DNA from: Corbicula japonica
Taxonomy: Eukaryota; Mollusca; Bivalvia; Venerida; Cyrenidae
Reading direction: 5' to 3'
Assembly: GCA_038501625.1 (NCBI GenBank)
Contig: JAZAYU010000221.1
Location: 496,001-560,000 of the forward strand
Length of the DNA stretch: 64,000 nt
In this document: piece after piece, positions 33,920 to 45,679 of the stretch
Numbering within the stretch: position 1 is the stretch's first letter
How the letters are laid out: the number at the start of each line of letters is the position of its first letter
Made by a program: the position numbers and the translations under genes
Notes under the pieces: model-generated
Seen by the model: only the letters and a program-made list of their open reading frames with translations
Told to the model about the DNA's origin: nothing
Databases searched by the model: none

Positions 33920-35213
33920 AACCACTAGGCACTTTCACCAAAGTATGTTATGTACATCTGTTTTAAACCTTTTCTATAGATTACCTTAGAAAAACACTAA
34001 CATTGAAACTTTAATCATAATTTCTAAGTCTTAATTCTAATTTCTAAGCGAAAAAGGGCAAAAATCAAATAAAACAAGTTAACCATTTATATCCAAGTAT
34101 TAAATGGGGAGATAATCCCAGAAAAAAGGTAGCCAGACTTACGTAACTTGGTCATCATCTGTGCACTGTTAAGTTTGTGTGTAAACTTTAATGCCAGATC
34201 TCTTTGTGGATATTGCGAAATATCCAACATGCCGAAATAAGTTAACCATTTTCTAAGTACAAAAAGGGGAGATAACACCAGAAATAAGGTACCCAGGGTT
34301 ATGTAACTTGTTAGTGTCATGACCTGTGAACTGTTAAGTAAGTGTGTAAACTTTCATGCCAATGCTCTTTGTAGAAATTGAGAAATATCGAACTTGCCGA
34401 AAAATGTTAACCATTTATCTCTAAGTACAAATTGGGGAGAAAACTCCGAATTAAGACAGCCAGAGTTATGTAACTTGTCAGAGTCATACCCTGTGCACTG
34501 TATATTAAGTTTGTAAACTTTCATGCTAATGATCTTTGTAGAAATGGAAAAATATCCAACTTGCCGAAACAGGTTAACCATTTTTCTAAGTACAAAAAGG
34601 GGAGATAACACCAGAAATAAGGTACCCAGAGTTATGTTACTTGTCAGGGTCATAACCTGTGAACTGTTAAGTAAGTGTCTAAACTTTCATGCCAATGCTC
34701 TTTGTAGAAATTCAGAAATATCCAACTTGCCGAAAAAATGTTAACCATTTATCTCTAAGTACAAATATGGGAGAAAACCCCGAATTAAGATAGCCAGAGT
34801 TATGTAACTTGTTAAGAGTCATACCCTGTGCACTGTATATTAAGTTTGTAAACTTTCATGCTAATGATCTTTGTAGAAATGGAAAAATATCCAACTTGCC
34901 GAAACAGCTTAACCATTTTTTTAAGTACAAAAAGGGGAGATAACACCAGAAATAAGGTACCCAGAGTTATGTAACTTGTCAGGGTCATGACCTGTGAACT
35001 GTTAAGTAAGTGTGTAAACTTTCATGCCCATGCTCTTTGTAGAAATTCAGAAATATCCAACTTGCCGAAAAATGTTAACCGGACGGACGGACGTATGGAA
35101 GGACGGATGGACGGTTCAATCTCTAGATGCCGGGGGCATAAAAAAGAGATATTCTTTTACACAACTATCATAGTTGAGCCTTTTTGTTACCTGTGGTAAG
35201 AATACTTGTCACT

Positions 35214-35360
35214 GGGCTGCAGGTTATAAAACTGAGATTGGAAACCAGTCTCAAATCTCAAGCATCTGATTGGCTGAAATGGCGACTAGTCGCCATTTCA
35301 GCCAATCAGATGCTTGAGATTTGAGACTGGTTTCCATGCTCAGTTTTATAACCTTGGGCA
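35214..35360. mobile_element. MITE family 1 in the right arm
   Basis: gggctgcaggttataaaact ... ggcgactagtcgcc ... aaccttgggc: full hairpin, the inverted counterpart of the copy at 717-862. Confidence 0.85.
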
Positions 35361-35561
35361 CTGGAAACACAAATACTATGTCTTGTAAAAATAATCAGAA
35401 ATACGTTATATCTATTGTAAGGAAACAAATGATATATCATGCCCATGAATATTAAATACAATTCAAGTAATAAAAGAAGATGTCGCAATGCGACAAAACC
35501 AGGTGTTCTTAAATTTAAGTGAAACATAGGAATACAGTAACTATGACAAAATACACGCAAG

Positions 35562-35945
35562 AGTTATGAAACTTGTCTTAACAACTGCTATTTTGATGAT
35601 GGATGCAAGAGTTATGAAACTTGTCCTCATAACTGCTATTTTGATGATTGACGCAAGAGTTATGAAACTTGTTGTAATAACTGCTAATTTATGATGGACG
35701 CAAAAGTTATGAAACTTGTTGTAATAACTGCTATTTTGATGATGGACGCACGAGTTATGAAACTTGTCCTAATAACTGCTATTTTGATGATGGATGCAAG
35801 AGTTATGAAACTTGTCCTAATAACTGCTATTTTGATGATGGATGCAAGAGTTATGAAACTTGTTGTAATAACTGCTATTTTGATGATGGACGCACGAGTT
35901 AGGAAACTTGTCCTAATAACTGCTATTTTGATGATGAACGACTAT
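35562..35945. repeat. 48-bp minisatellite, about 8 units
   Basis: Units contain gaaacttgtcctaataactg followed by ctattttgatgatggac. A 99-codon open frame with a 16-residue period (MMDARVMKLVLITAIL) runs through it because 48 is divisible by 3. No promoter, splice or conservation evidence supports a protein. Confidence 0.9.
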
Positions 35946-36146
35946 GTTAAGTTTCAAAACTCTAATTTGATGGTTACTGAGAAAAATTGAAATTAAACCT
36001 AAAAACTTAATGAAATGCTGGCACCTGCCTGACCGATGACAAATCCCATACTAATAACCAGGATTTTCTAAAGAAACCCTTGTTAAAAATCTCAGTGGAT
36101 TAATCCCTCATTATTTGTCAACTCAGCTGTGTAAACACTGCTACAT

Positions 36147-36294
36147 AGGGCTGAAGGTTTTAAAACTGAGATTAGAAACCAGTCTCAAATCTCAAGCTTC
36201 TGATTGGCTGAAATGTTGACTGGTCACCATTGCAGCCAATCAAATGCTTCAGATTTAAGACCGGTTTTCATTCTCAGTTTTATAACCTTGGGGC
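36147..36294. mobile_element. MITE family 1 in the spacer
   Basis: More diverged hairpin copy (aggttttaaaactgagatta on one arm, cagttttataaccttgg on the other) between the right inverted arm and copy B. Confidence 0.75.
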
Positions 36295-37189
36295 CAGGAC
36301 AATTATGTTACAACAAAACTAGCTTCTGTTTTCTCATATTTAATGATTCAAAAAAGGGAAATCACAAAATCAACAGATTATCTCTTACAAAAACAATAAT
36401 CCACAGATCTGCACTTTAAACAATAATGCATGTATATGCAACATAATGGGATACATATATATTCTTAAATAAATAAGAGGGTAGAAAATTAGGTGATACG
36501 CCTGATATTTTACATTATCTATGTATTCCATGTATAAACATGGTTAACACATGTGCAACCAATGTAAATCCTGATCAGGTGGCACATGTGTGTTGTCTGA
36601 TCTGGATCTACACTGTTCACCTATGCAATAAGGTGAATAATATTTTTTTATATGGAGTAATGGGTTTAAAGGGTAACTTGAGGCTAAATGCACACATTAA
36701 GTTGAACTGTTGAGACCTTCCAGATTTCGTTTGCAGTGTTACATGTACCAGTATCACCTTAACAAGGTTTAAATTTTCATGTGTTACTCTGTATGCACAA
36801 ATGAAAAGCCTCAGAGAAAGTTAATCATAAATTACTTAGTCTTGTAAAATAATAATAAATTGCCTGAACAATGTTGAATACATCGGCATAATGAACTGCC
36901 AATTATAGTATCTGTGGAAAATCTGGAACCAACAAGTTAATCATACACAAGTAGTTCCAAATGATAAAAGACCAATATTTGCTGTGTATTATGTTCAAAT
37001 CCAAATGATGGCCCATGATTGCTTTCAAATCAAAAATAAATAAAAACATTTAATTTAAATAACTAATCAGTTCACATGCATTTTTTTCATATAAATACAT
37101 GTATATCATCAAAAACAAATAGAACAATATATGCACTCCAAATAAATATATGTTTTAACATAGTAAGATCCAGATTATATATATATTGT
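36295..37189. other. Spacer before copy B, no gene seen
   Basis: AT-rich. Contains one relative of the gaacagtgta palindrome at 36553-36635. It replaces the SMB exon 1-2 region that precedes copy A, so copy B lacks those exons. Confidence 0.7.
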
Positions 37190-37731
37190 CATATTTTGAT
37201 ATCATCACACTTATCTATATTTATATAGATCTGTTAAATGTTAATTTTACCAAGAAATGCACAATAAGCAATATCGTGACGTCTGCTTCCCGAACACATG
37301 TATCAACAACCGTCTCGTCTGAAAACTGACAATCAGGGCCGATGATTATAAAACTGAGATTGGAGACCAGACTTAAATCTTAAGCATCCGATTGACTGAA
37401 ATGGAATCTTGTCTAGTTTAGTTATTTGTTTCAACCTTTAACTGTAGGTAAACTTCAGAGACTTGAAATCAGAAACCATCGCCATCGTCATTTAAAGAAG
37501 CAACACTATTCACAAATACAAACTTCGCAACGTTGAAATTGGACTAATCAAAAAGCAAATCGAACCAAATTAATTTAGAAACCAATAACAAAAATCTCCA
37601 AAATGACAATTTGCAAACTAAATATGTCAGACTGGTTTCAACACTCATTAACTTATTATCATGTGTACTTTTTTTATCAGGAATCACTTGATAAGCCATA
37701 TAATTTATTTTGTAAATGTTCGTTTCTTCAG

Positions 37732-38582
37732 AATTCCAGTGAGTGTAGGCCAGTACTGTGCCGACTGGACAGTTACGGAACAAACAAGGCAACTGCATCT
37801 TTTCTACGAAAATGTGGTATCGTCAGAACTGCGAAGTTGCTATCCAGCTAAGCACTGACCATGAAATTGACATTATGGACGCTTTCAACTGGGGAATCGG
37901 CCAACATTTTACTAACATTGATACTCTCTCGTTGTCAAGACCGTTTAAGAAATGGGCCATTCGTCAAGTGCATTATGAAATTGCAAAACAAAATGAATTC
38001 AAAACAAATCACTTGCTCGTCTTAATGAGGCGATTCTTCGAATCTGAGAGTCCGGCTTATATAACTCGAAACATTGCTCAGCTTATAAATACAAAATGGC
38101 GTTTGCATTATTGGAATATATCACTTATTCTAGAACCCACGCAGTCGGAACTTAAACAGTTAGTTTATAACGATGGCATACTTACATCTGGAAGCTTCAA
38201 GGTCAATGACTCATTCCGTGTGATTTTTCAATCATACAGACGCTTTTACACGTCTTTCATGCTCGCATCGGATGTCATAATGATAACAAAGCTATATTTT
38301 TGTAACCAAATAGAGCTTCAAAACGACGAATTCATTCTCAGCCAAGACAACAAAGTTCTTCACAACAGACTTTCAGGGACGGACCTGTTTGATGGAGAAT
38401 TTACTGTTGTGCATGTACACAATGGAGTTTTAGACATCGTTGTGAGAGTCTGCTTGGAGAATTCAGGCTTTGATATCGCAGGTAGAAACAATGGAGCGGA
38501 TATCTTTGAATATAACCAAGTCATGAGAGCATTTGCTTTGCCAGTAATTATTTTGATAAGGAATCATCGTCATTTTGACTAA
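37732..38582 (+). pseudogene. SMB-gene last exon, copy B, frameshifted
   Basis: Same acceptor (ttcttcag) as exon 3 of copy A, but one T is missing near 37759 (tgtgccgac for tgtgtccgac), which shifts the frame inside the PVLCPTG motif. Downstream the frame is open to the same stop. Exons 1 and 2 are absent upstream. It is either a broken partial duplicate or an allele carrying a sequencing error. Confidence 0.75.
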
Positions 38583-38937
38583 AGGGAACAAACATTTCTG
38601 TTCGCTGTATCACCGGGATACTAGTGATATTAATGATTAGGCTCTGTGTTTGACAAAGAATCTAAAGTGCGATATTCATTTGATATTGTACTCCGAAAAC
38701 TGAAGACTTGCTCTTGTTAGTGAGAAATATGAAAAATGTGTATTCGGAATATTGACGGCAAGCTTGTAATGCTTGAATACTTTCATACATACTTGCTTGC
38801 ATACTTGTATAATATCGATTCAAGAAAGACCTGTTTCCCGAAGAATGTTTAGCCAAGTGGTTAGAGTCGGGGACTTGCAAATATTCGAATTGAGAGGCAG
38901 TGTTTTGAATACATGTACTACTTAGTACTTCTTTTTT

Positions 38938-40000
38938 CGGCGTTAGCTGTCTAAGCTCACTTTTGACCTAGTTTTTCGACCAATGAAATGTTGTAAATAA
39001 TACTCGTATTCTCTTATTATGCAGAGGGAAAATGAAATAAACTATTTCGATTGGTAGCTATTTACACCAGAGAGGCATCTAGCAGGCTGGAGAGGTATCT
39101 AGTTGGAATTTATTATTATGCAGCGGAAAAATCAAATAGATTAATTATATTGGTTGTTAGTGGGTGTTGTATTGGAGGAAAAACATATTTACGATTTAAG
39201 TAACCAGTTAAGTCAATATTGATGGCTTAAATACAATATTATATGGAATATTCTTGGGTGTCACTTGCATACAATACACAGTGTAAAACAAAAGAGAAGT
39301 GTAGATATTCCTAGTTCTTACTGGTTCCTTTCTAGTTCCTTTGATACTGATTGTTAATTTCAAGTTCGTAAGACAAGGTCATTGTAGTGTAGTGGCTAAC
39401 ACTCTCGCCTCTCAAGCGGATGCCCCGGGTTCAATACTCAGGACGGACACTTTTTTTAAACTTAATATACGTAAAAGTTGGTAGATTTCGCTCTTGTAAC
39501 AGGCTGTTATTATTTATATTTATTAAATTTCAAGGACATTTATTCATCTTGAATTCTCACTCTACACGAGGTATTTTATTGAAACTGAATATTTTTGCTT
39601 CTTTAATCGACGCGCGTCGTAGTATTTGCCGCTAATTGAAATGACGTCAAGTTGTTTATGTGTTAAAAAGTCCTTGGCACTGACGACGTCAATTCAGTTT
39701 TTCGACGTTGGCAGCGAAAGGGTTAATCGACTTGTTATCACTGTATGAAGTGTTGCAACAGCTTCAACATTTTTTTTTGAAAGACACTTTCAATAAATTT
39801 ATGAGTAGTCATGATTCGGTCGCTTAATCTCTAAGTCATACTAAGAAGGCAGGGAGGGTTCGTCAACAGCTATAACAAATAAAATAAAATAACTGTGTCT
39901 GCTTTGCCTCTCTGTATTTCTTTCTTTCTTATATACATGTATATATAAATCTTTTCCATCAACGCCGTTTATCTTTTTTAAAGATATTTCTTGTTTCATA
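38938..40000. other. Copy-B-only insert of about 1.06 kb
   Basis: Lies between acttctttttt and taatttgtgtgtatttttg, which are nearly adjacent in copy A (9470-9500). Contains a tRNA-like segment and two gacgtca half-palindromes. No coding frame or clear terminal repeats. Confidence 0.6.
39385..39455 (+). repeat. tRNA-like sequence, Glu/Asp type
   Basis: tagtgtagtggctaacact fits a D-arm, tcgcctctcaagcgg an anticodon arm (CTC in the loop) and ccgggttcaatactcagg a weak T-arm. Acceptor stem mismatched. Likely a SINE head or pseudogene inside the copy-B insert. Confidence 0.45.
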
Positions 40001-40620
40001 TTAATTTGTGTGTATTTTTGTTGTTATTTTGTTGTTGTTGTTGTTTTTCTTCTACCGCCAGTAATAGACTGTTAATTTAGAAATTCATTAATCATTTTCG
40101 TGAAATAAGTAATAACAAGAAAAGTATAACACAGATGTGTTATATGTGGACGACATTTAAAAGAAGTAAGATGTTGGGTGTAAGAGTTCATGCAGATGAT
40201 GGATTGTTTTTAAACGATAATTTAAACGAAGATAATATATTGTTGTCTTTTATTGGCAAAATGTATTGAACGTTGAAGAATGTACGTGTGTATTAGATCT
40301 ACATGTAGTTGTGGAACGCGTTGTATACAAGGAGTGCGGTTTAAAATGAAATATACCGGAAATGGTATGGCCTGGGGTTAATGATGAAATTTGTTTGCTG
40401 AACAAATTGATACAACTCGTCGGATTAGAAATTCCGTAACGAACGTTGTCCAGCTTTCTGTGTTCTATGTGACGTCATATACTACGTCACACTAGGTTGT
40501 CGTAATTTTCCGGCACATAACGAATTCCAAAATAGGAAATTTCCGTCGCAGTAACGGTAGTTTTACGCCATTCATAAATTGTCTACGCCATTCATAATAA
40601 AAGGAACATTATACCAGTAT

Positions 40621-40744
40621 GCAATCTGCAGGTTCGTATTATTTCTCCTTGCGTATGTAACCTCATCACGCTCGACATTCGGTCTCGCGCGATATTGTTT
40701 ACATACCCAACTCGAAAAATACGAACCTGCAGAATGCATACTGT
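40621..40744. repeat. Hairpin, copy B equivalent of 10098-10222
   Basis: Same 20-bp arms and loop with a few substitutions. Confidence 0.8.
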
Positions 40745-40816
40745 TAAAATATTCCATATGTATTGATATGTTTTCATTTTAGGATACAAATAATTTCTCA
40801 CATTTTAAGGATTTAC

Positions 40817-40975
40817 TACACTCCTCCTTGCACCTTTATCGATAAAAAAGAAAAGTATCAAAATTTCAATAACGGCAAAATGCCTTTCAATGACATTTTG
40901 CACAAATGAATGTTAATTTTGTTTAGTTTGATACTTTTCTTTTTAATCGATGGTCGAACAAGTAGGAGTGTAGTG
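40817..40975. mobile_element. MITE-like family 3, copy B
   Basis: Same ends as at 10286-10456; left cactcctccttg, right caagtaggagtg (one mismatch). Confidence 0.7.
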
Positions 40976-41859
40976 GATCGTTAAGAGCACTCAAAATTTC
41001 GTAAATGTAACTGATTTTTCATTATTGTCATCGTAGATTTTCTTAAGTAGATACTCTACTGAGAGCTATGTAAGCCATTCCTCCTTGTAATATCGTTTTC
41101 CCGATATCAACAGCAGCTGAAGATACATGTAACGTTAGGCCATGCACTTTGTGTACAGTTACACCAAAATTTAATTTTCATGAAGGAGTTACCAGGAAGT
41201 TAAAGTCATAGCACTAACCCACATTACAATGAATTTGCTCTATATAATATAAAATCAAAAGTACCTTTCAAAATTGCCCTAATTTTTTGGGTACTTTCAG
41301 GATGAAAATCTATACCAACTATCTATATTCAGACACAGCATCTTGATCCCGTAAACCAGGCAGGTGGGGGTTGATGGGGGGGGGGGGGGGGGGGGGTTAG
41401 TCACACTGCAATACCACCTCAAACCAAATTATTCTGAACAACAGAAAAAGACCTACAAAAATAGTATACAATCATGTTTTTACTTTAGAGACACGAAATC
41501 GCCTTCTTCTTGTAAAACAGAAAACCTCCAGAACCGTCATGAATTTCAACATCAGAAACATTTGTAAACAAAGAACCATCATTTATAGGTCACATTCACG
41601 GGCCAAAATCAAGTCACATGATCGCCAATATTCGTAAACAAAACTCAAACTTTAATAACTGCCAAGAATAACTTTCTGAACAATGTCTCTTAATTTCTAC
41701 ATGTACACTCTTCTATAACTGCTTATTGTTCTGCTTGCAACAATAAACTTTCAATTCGCATATATTTTGATTAAAATAAAACACCAACTCATCGATCTAT
41801 TTATATACTCTCTATATATCTATACTCTTTATATATATCTATTTATATACTCATTTATT

Positions 41860-43805
41860 TATAGCTTGAGCTGGTACTTAACGTTCGCTAACGCTGAAAA
41901 GAAAACACAAAACTCATCGATCTCTTTTATAACCTGGCGCACATTCCCGATCAACAGTGATCTAGAAAACGAAACTATAAACAAAAATCCATGAAAACAA
42001 GCCATTGCAAATAACTTAAAATGTAACAAAAACTTACCGCAGACAATCCTATATGACTGTATCCACTCGCATTACCTAATCATACATGCTTTGCGTGCTG
42101 AACGCCATCTTGAAAAACCAGAGGGGTCCGTTCAAAGTTATCACGCAAAATCAATCAATTATCTGACTAAACATACATGGAATTGCATCTTGGTCATGTA
42201 AATATTATGTTTACATATAAACATAAAACTTTTGCATACATAATCTACGACATAATTCAACAATAGAAGTTCACATAATCAAGCTACATAAAAAATACGT
42301 TGACATCTTCCCTCTTAATAATCGGATTTCCTTGTGTAATACCGTACCGTTGTATTAAGGTAAATAACTCAGTATTCCTCCGTGGTCCATTCGAATGAAG
42401 TCCGTTTCAATATATGCTATTTTTTTCTCTTCATCTGGGGGCCTCTTAACCGTTAGAAATCGACCTGTTTGTGACTTGTTTGCAGGAATAACATGTCAGG
42501 AAAATAAATGAAAGCAATTTCATGCCTATATCTCGTTTGGTAGAGGCGCACTAGTTCCGGAAGAGCGGATGTATATATTTGGCACCGTATTTGCGATACC
42601 GCGTTTAAAATAGGGTCTGTTCGGTTAGAGATCAGTAATTTTCTTACAAGTAAGTTAACCCCCCATTTGATGTGTGTTTTTCAATAGATGAAATGAAGAT
42701 CTTCACAGTCATATATGGTTGTCTAGAAATTAAGATGATAGAAATCATGTTAAATGTGCATTGAATATTGGGAATTTAACATTGAGGTCTATGGGAATTG
42801 GATTTACCTTGGTTCAACCTACAACACGGTACCCGTTTAGTACTCAACGATCTATAGGCGGGCGCATGGTAATTAACATTCGCTATAAACCTCTATTTAA
42901 TGCCGGGCCCATTATTCCTTTGGGCCAGAATAGTTGTACATATTAATGGTAATCAAGTAATAGTTACATAGTAATAATATATTATGACCCATAATTCGTC
43001 CAGAAAATTGAATCCTTCAGGTTCCCACACCCCACAGCTTTAAACTTTATAGTTTGCTTATTTTATATAATTTGTTATGATATAATACAATATTATCTCT
43101 TCTATCAACAGATTTCGTGTAAATATGAGTTTGTAGTTTACCGGAACCGAAATAATTGTGTATTTACTGATCTTATTATGTATGGGCCCCATGTTGTATG
43201 TCATGTACCTGGGTGAAAATAAAGTATTGTTCTGTTCTGTTCTAATTTTATTTTTGTAAAATCGTAGTTTTGTTACCACAATAAGGTTTGAGAAATGTAT
43301 TATTAAAAGGCAGAATATTCTTGTTATGAAGGTACTTGTTGATACTTTGTTAAAAATGATATTCTTAGTTCTTGTTTAGCCATAAGTGCAATTGATATAA
43401 ATGTTAATATCGATTACTTCAACATATATTTGCAAGTTCGGCCAGCTTACCATTAAAAAAAATTCTACAGTTAAATCTCTGAGAATATGGGAACAGCAAC
43501 ATATGCTTTTGTTATAACAGTTATTGTCATTTAATTTGCTCATTAAGCTCTGTTATGATAAATCCATTATTGTTTTATTAAAATGATTAATTTTAGAGTT
43601 TGTTTTGTCAGCAGAATGTATCTTAAGATACTGTTTTTGATGTTCTAAAAACATACTTGTTTGCTCTGTTCTGGCGGATCAACGATTTACAGATGTGATT
43701 ATGATGGTCACATTTAAGTTCTGCCGAAATGACCACATACAGGAGACACAGCATTTCCACGCAGCCAACGAGTAGAGAAGAAAAAACCTGGGTAGTAAAA
43801 TTATC
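41860..43805. other. Copy-B-only segment of about 1.95 kb
   Basis: Absent between 11335 and 11350 of copy A. It includes gaaaataaagtattgttctg followed by ttctgttct repeats near 43215-43245, which looks like the 3' tail of a LINE. It also has a possible minus-strand splice donor near 42030. It ends within the first half of an R1 repeat that copy A lacks, so copy A may be the deleted state. Confidence 0.5.
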
Positions 43806-43942
43806 AGCTACAAAACATACATCACAAACTATCAACAAGAAAGAGAATCTGAGGGGTTATCGCATTGGAAAGGTCAGTAGCAAAACAATTTGTAACAAGG
43901 GGTTTAAACAAGGTTCTAGGGTGCATCCACCTCCAACCCACC
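43727..43942 (+). repeat. Dispersed repeat R1, full copy
   Basis: gaccacatacaggagacaca, ccacgcagccaacgagtaga, then aaaggtcagtagcaaaac and gtttaaacaaggttctaggg. Its 3' half corresponds to 11374-11475. Confidence 0.7.
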
Positions 43943-44509
43943 CGGAAACTCAACAGTGCTGCATGCAAAAGAACACAAACATATCAAACGTTTGAGGCTC
44001 ACAGCATTGTAACAAAAAGGGCGGGTAATATAAGTTCATTATTTTTAAAGATGCTCGTAAATGATTATGTTGTTCTGCATGGAGATCATTATTATTGATT
44101 GAGCATCATTATTGATTTAAACAGGTTACAAACAGATATGTTAATGCTCTTATTATAAGAGACAATTCTTGTTTAGATGCTTTAGATCTGAGACTGGTCT
44201 CCAGGGTTTGTTTTATGATCTTGGACATAGAGAGATTCAGGGTAATAGCTATGTAATGACCAATGATTGTTGCTAGGGTGCTCCAACTTAACTTGAAATT
44301 GGAAACCACAATCAGTCGGAAACCAATAAATTTGTAACATTTTTATGTAACTGGGGACTTTTCACATTCATTCTAAAGATACGTTGTAAAACCGATCTTC
44401 GTTGCGTAGTCTTTTCTTAAAGGACTCCGCCATCGCGTTAAATATGATAATTCATGTACTTTGGAAGCATCTCAAATCTTGGTCATGTTGACGAAATCTG
44501 GACTGGAGG

Positions 44510-44597
44510 TTATAAAGCTAAGATTGGAAACCAATTGTTGGAAACCAAATGAGATTTGAGACTGGTTTCCATGCTCAGTTTTACAACCTTGGGCACA
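44510..44597. mobile_element. MITE family 1 derivative, copy B
   Basis: Equivalent to 12042-12137 with 9 bp lost in the centre. Confidence 0.7.
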
Positions 44598-45104
44598 GTG
44601 GAGGTATCCTCAATCCAGGCTATTTCAATAATCTCTACGTAGATATATGAAATCAAGGTCACCCTATAATGTCTGTGAATGCCTCCTCTATTAAGTCCTC
44701 GCCGATTCGGTCACTGATAGTTCATTGATAACCCCCCAAATTAAGTTACGATGATAATTATTGGAGATATAACCTCTTTGTTAGTCATATTCATAGTTTC
44801 TGTAGAGACCTCCTTAATTTTGCCAACGTTGCCATGTGTTGGTAACGCTGGCAATTTTTGTAGAGGTCAGGTGTCCGCAATTTTGGTAACGCTGGCAATT
44901 TCTGCAGAGACCCTTCTAATCTTCGTTAGTTAATGAATTATGCATAGAGACTCCAAAATTTTGTGATTACCATTCCAACACATTCAAATTACTTATTTCT
45001 TTGGATTCATACCAAAACTTACCCACGATTGTATCTTTGATGGCCTTATCAAAATAGTTTAGATAAAAATTCTCTCATAGAAGGTCTCTTCCAGCTCTAT
45101 TATT

Positions 45105-45614
45105 TCACGTGAACGCCTCTTTGTGGATAACTTCATTTTCCAATATTTCCGTCTCATTAACACTGACTAGAATCCACGTATATAAAGGCTTGTGTTCTAT
45201 TTTAGACACATTGTACCTCAAGCTGTTAATGCCATCTGTTTTGTGTCTCTTCATCATTGTCTTGTACAATTTGAATCTGAAATATTAAATATTTAAAAGT
45301 TATTATGCTTGTTTTGAAATTAACATTACACAAATCTCAAAACCCAAATTTGCGTGGAAACGGTGTCATTATTCAAATAAGTAGTAAAGGAAAATGCCAC
45401 TCAACGTCTTTATACCGGACAGACAGACAGACGGACGGACGGACGGACAGACAGACAGACATGTTCTGTCCCTCTTCGACATATGTAAACTGAAGATAAT
45501 ATGTGTCCCTACTTGTCTGGGTTTTTTCCGCGGTATGTGTGGGATCGTCTTGTATCGGTATATGTCTGTAGAAAATCGCTGGACCGCCATCCCATTATAT
45601 TTCACCCTAAATCC

Positions 45615-45679
<65 letters not shown>

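Larger units (their letters stand above)
33879..36062. repeat. Right arm of the 2 kb inverted repeat
   Basis: Reverse complement of 157-2200, separated from it by about 31.7 kb including the whole of copy A. It contains the ~165-bp repeats (34080-35085), a family 1 MITE and the 48-bp minisatellite. Confidence 0.9.

Noticed and set aside
33447..33941. Long open frames rich in Thr/Pro/His or Val/Gly
   Set aside because: They follow from G/T-only and TATAG low-complexity DNA, open on both strands.
35691..35990. 99-codon repeat protein
   Set aside because: Produced by a 48-bp minisatellite; the inverted copy at the window start does not keep an equivalent frame.
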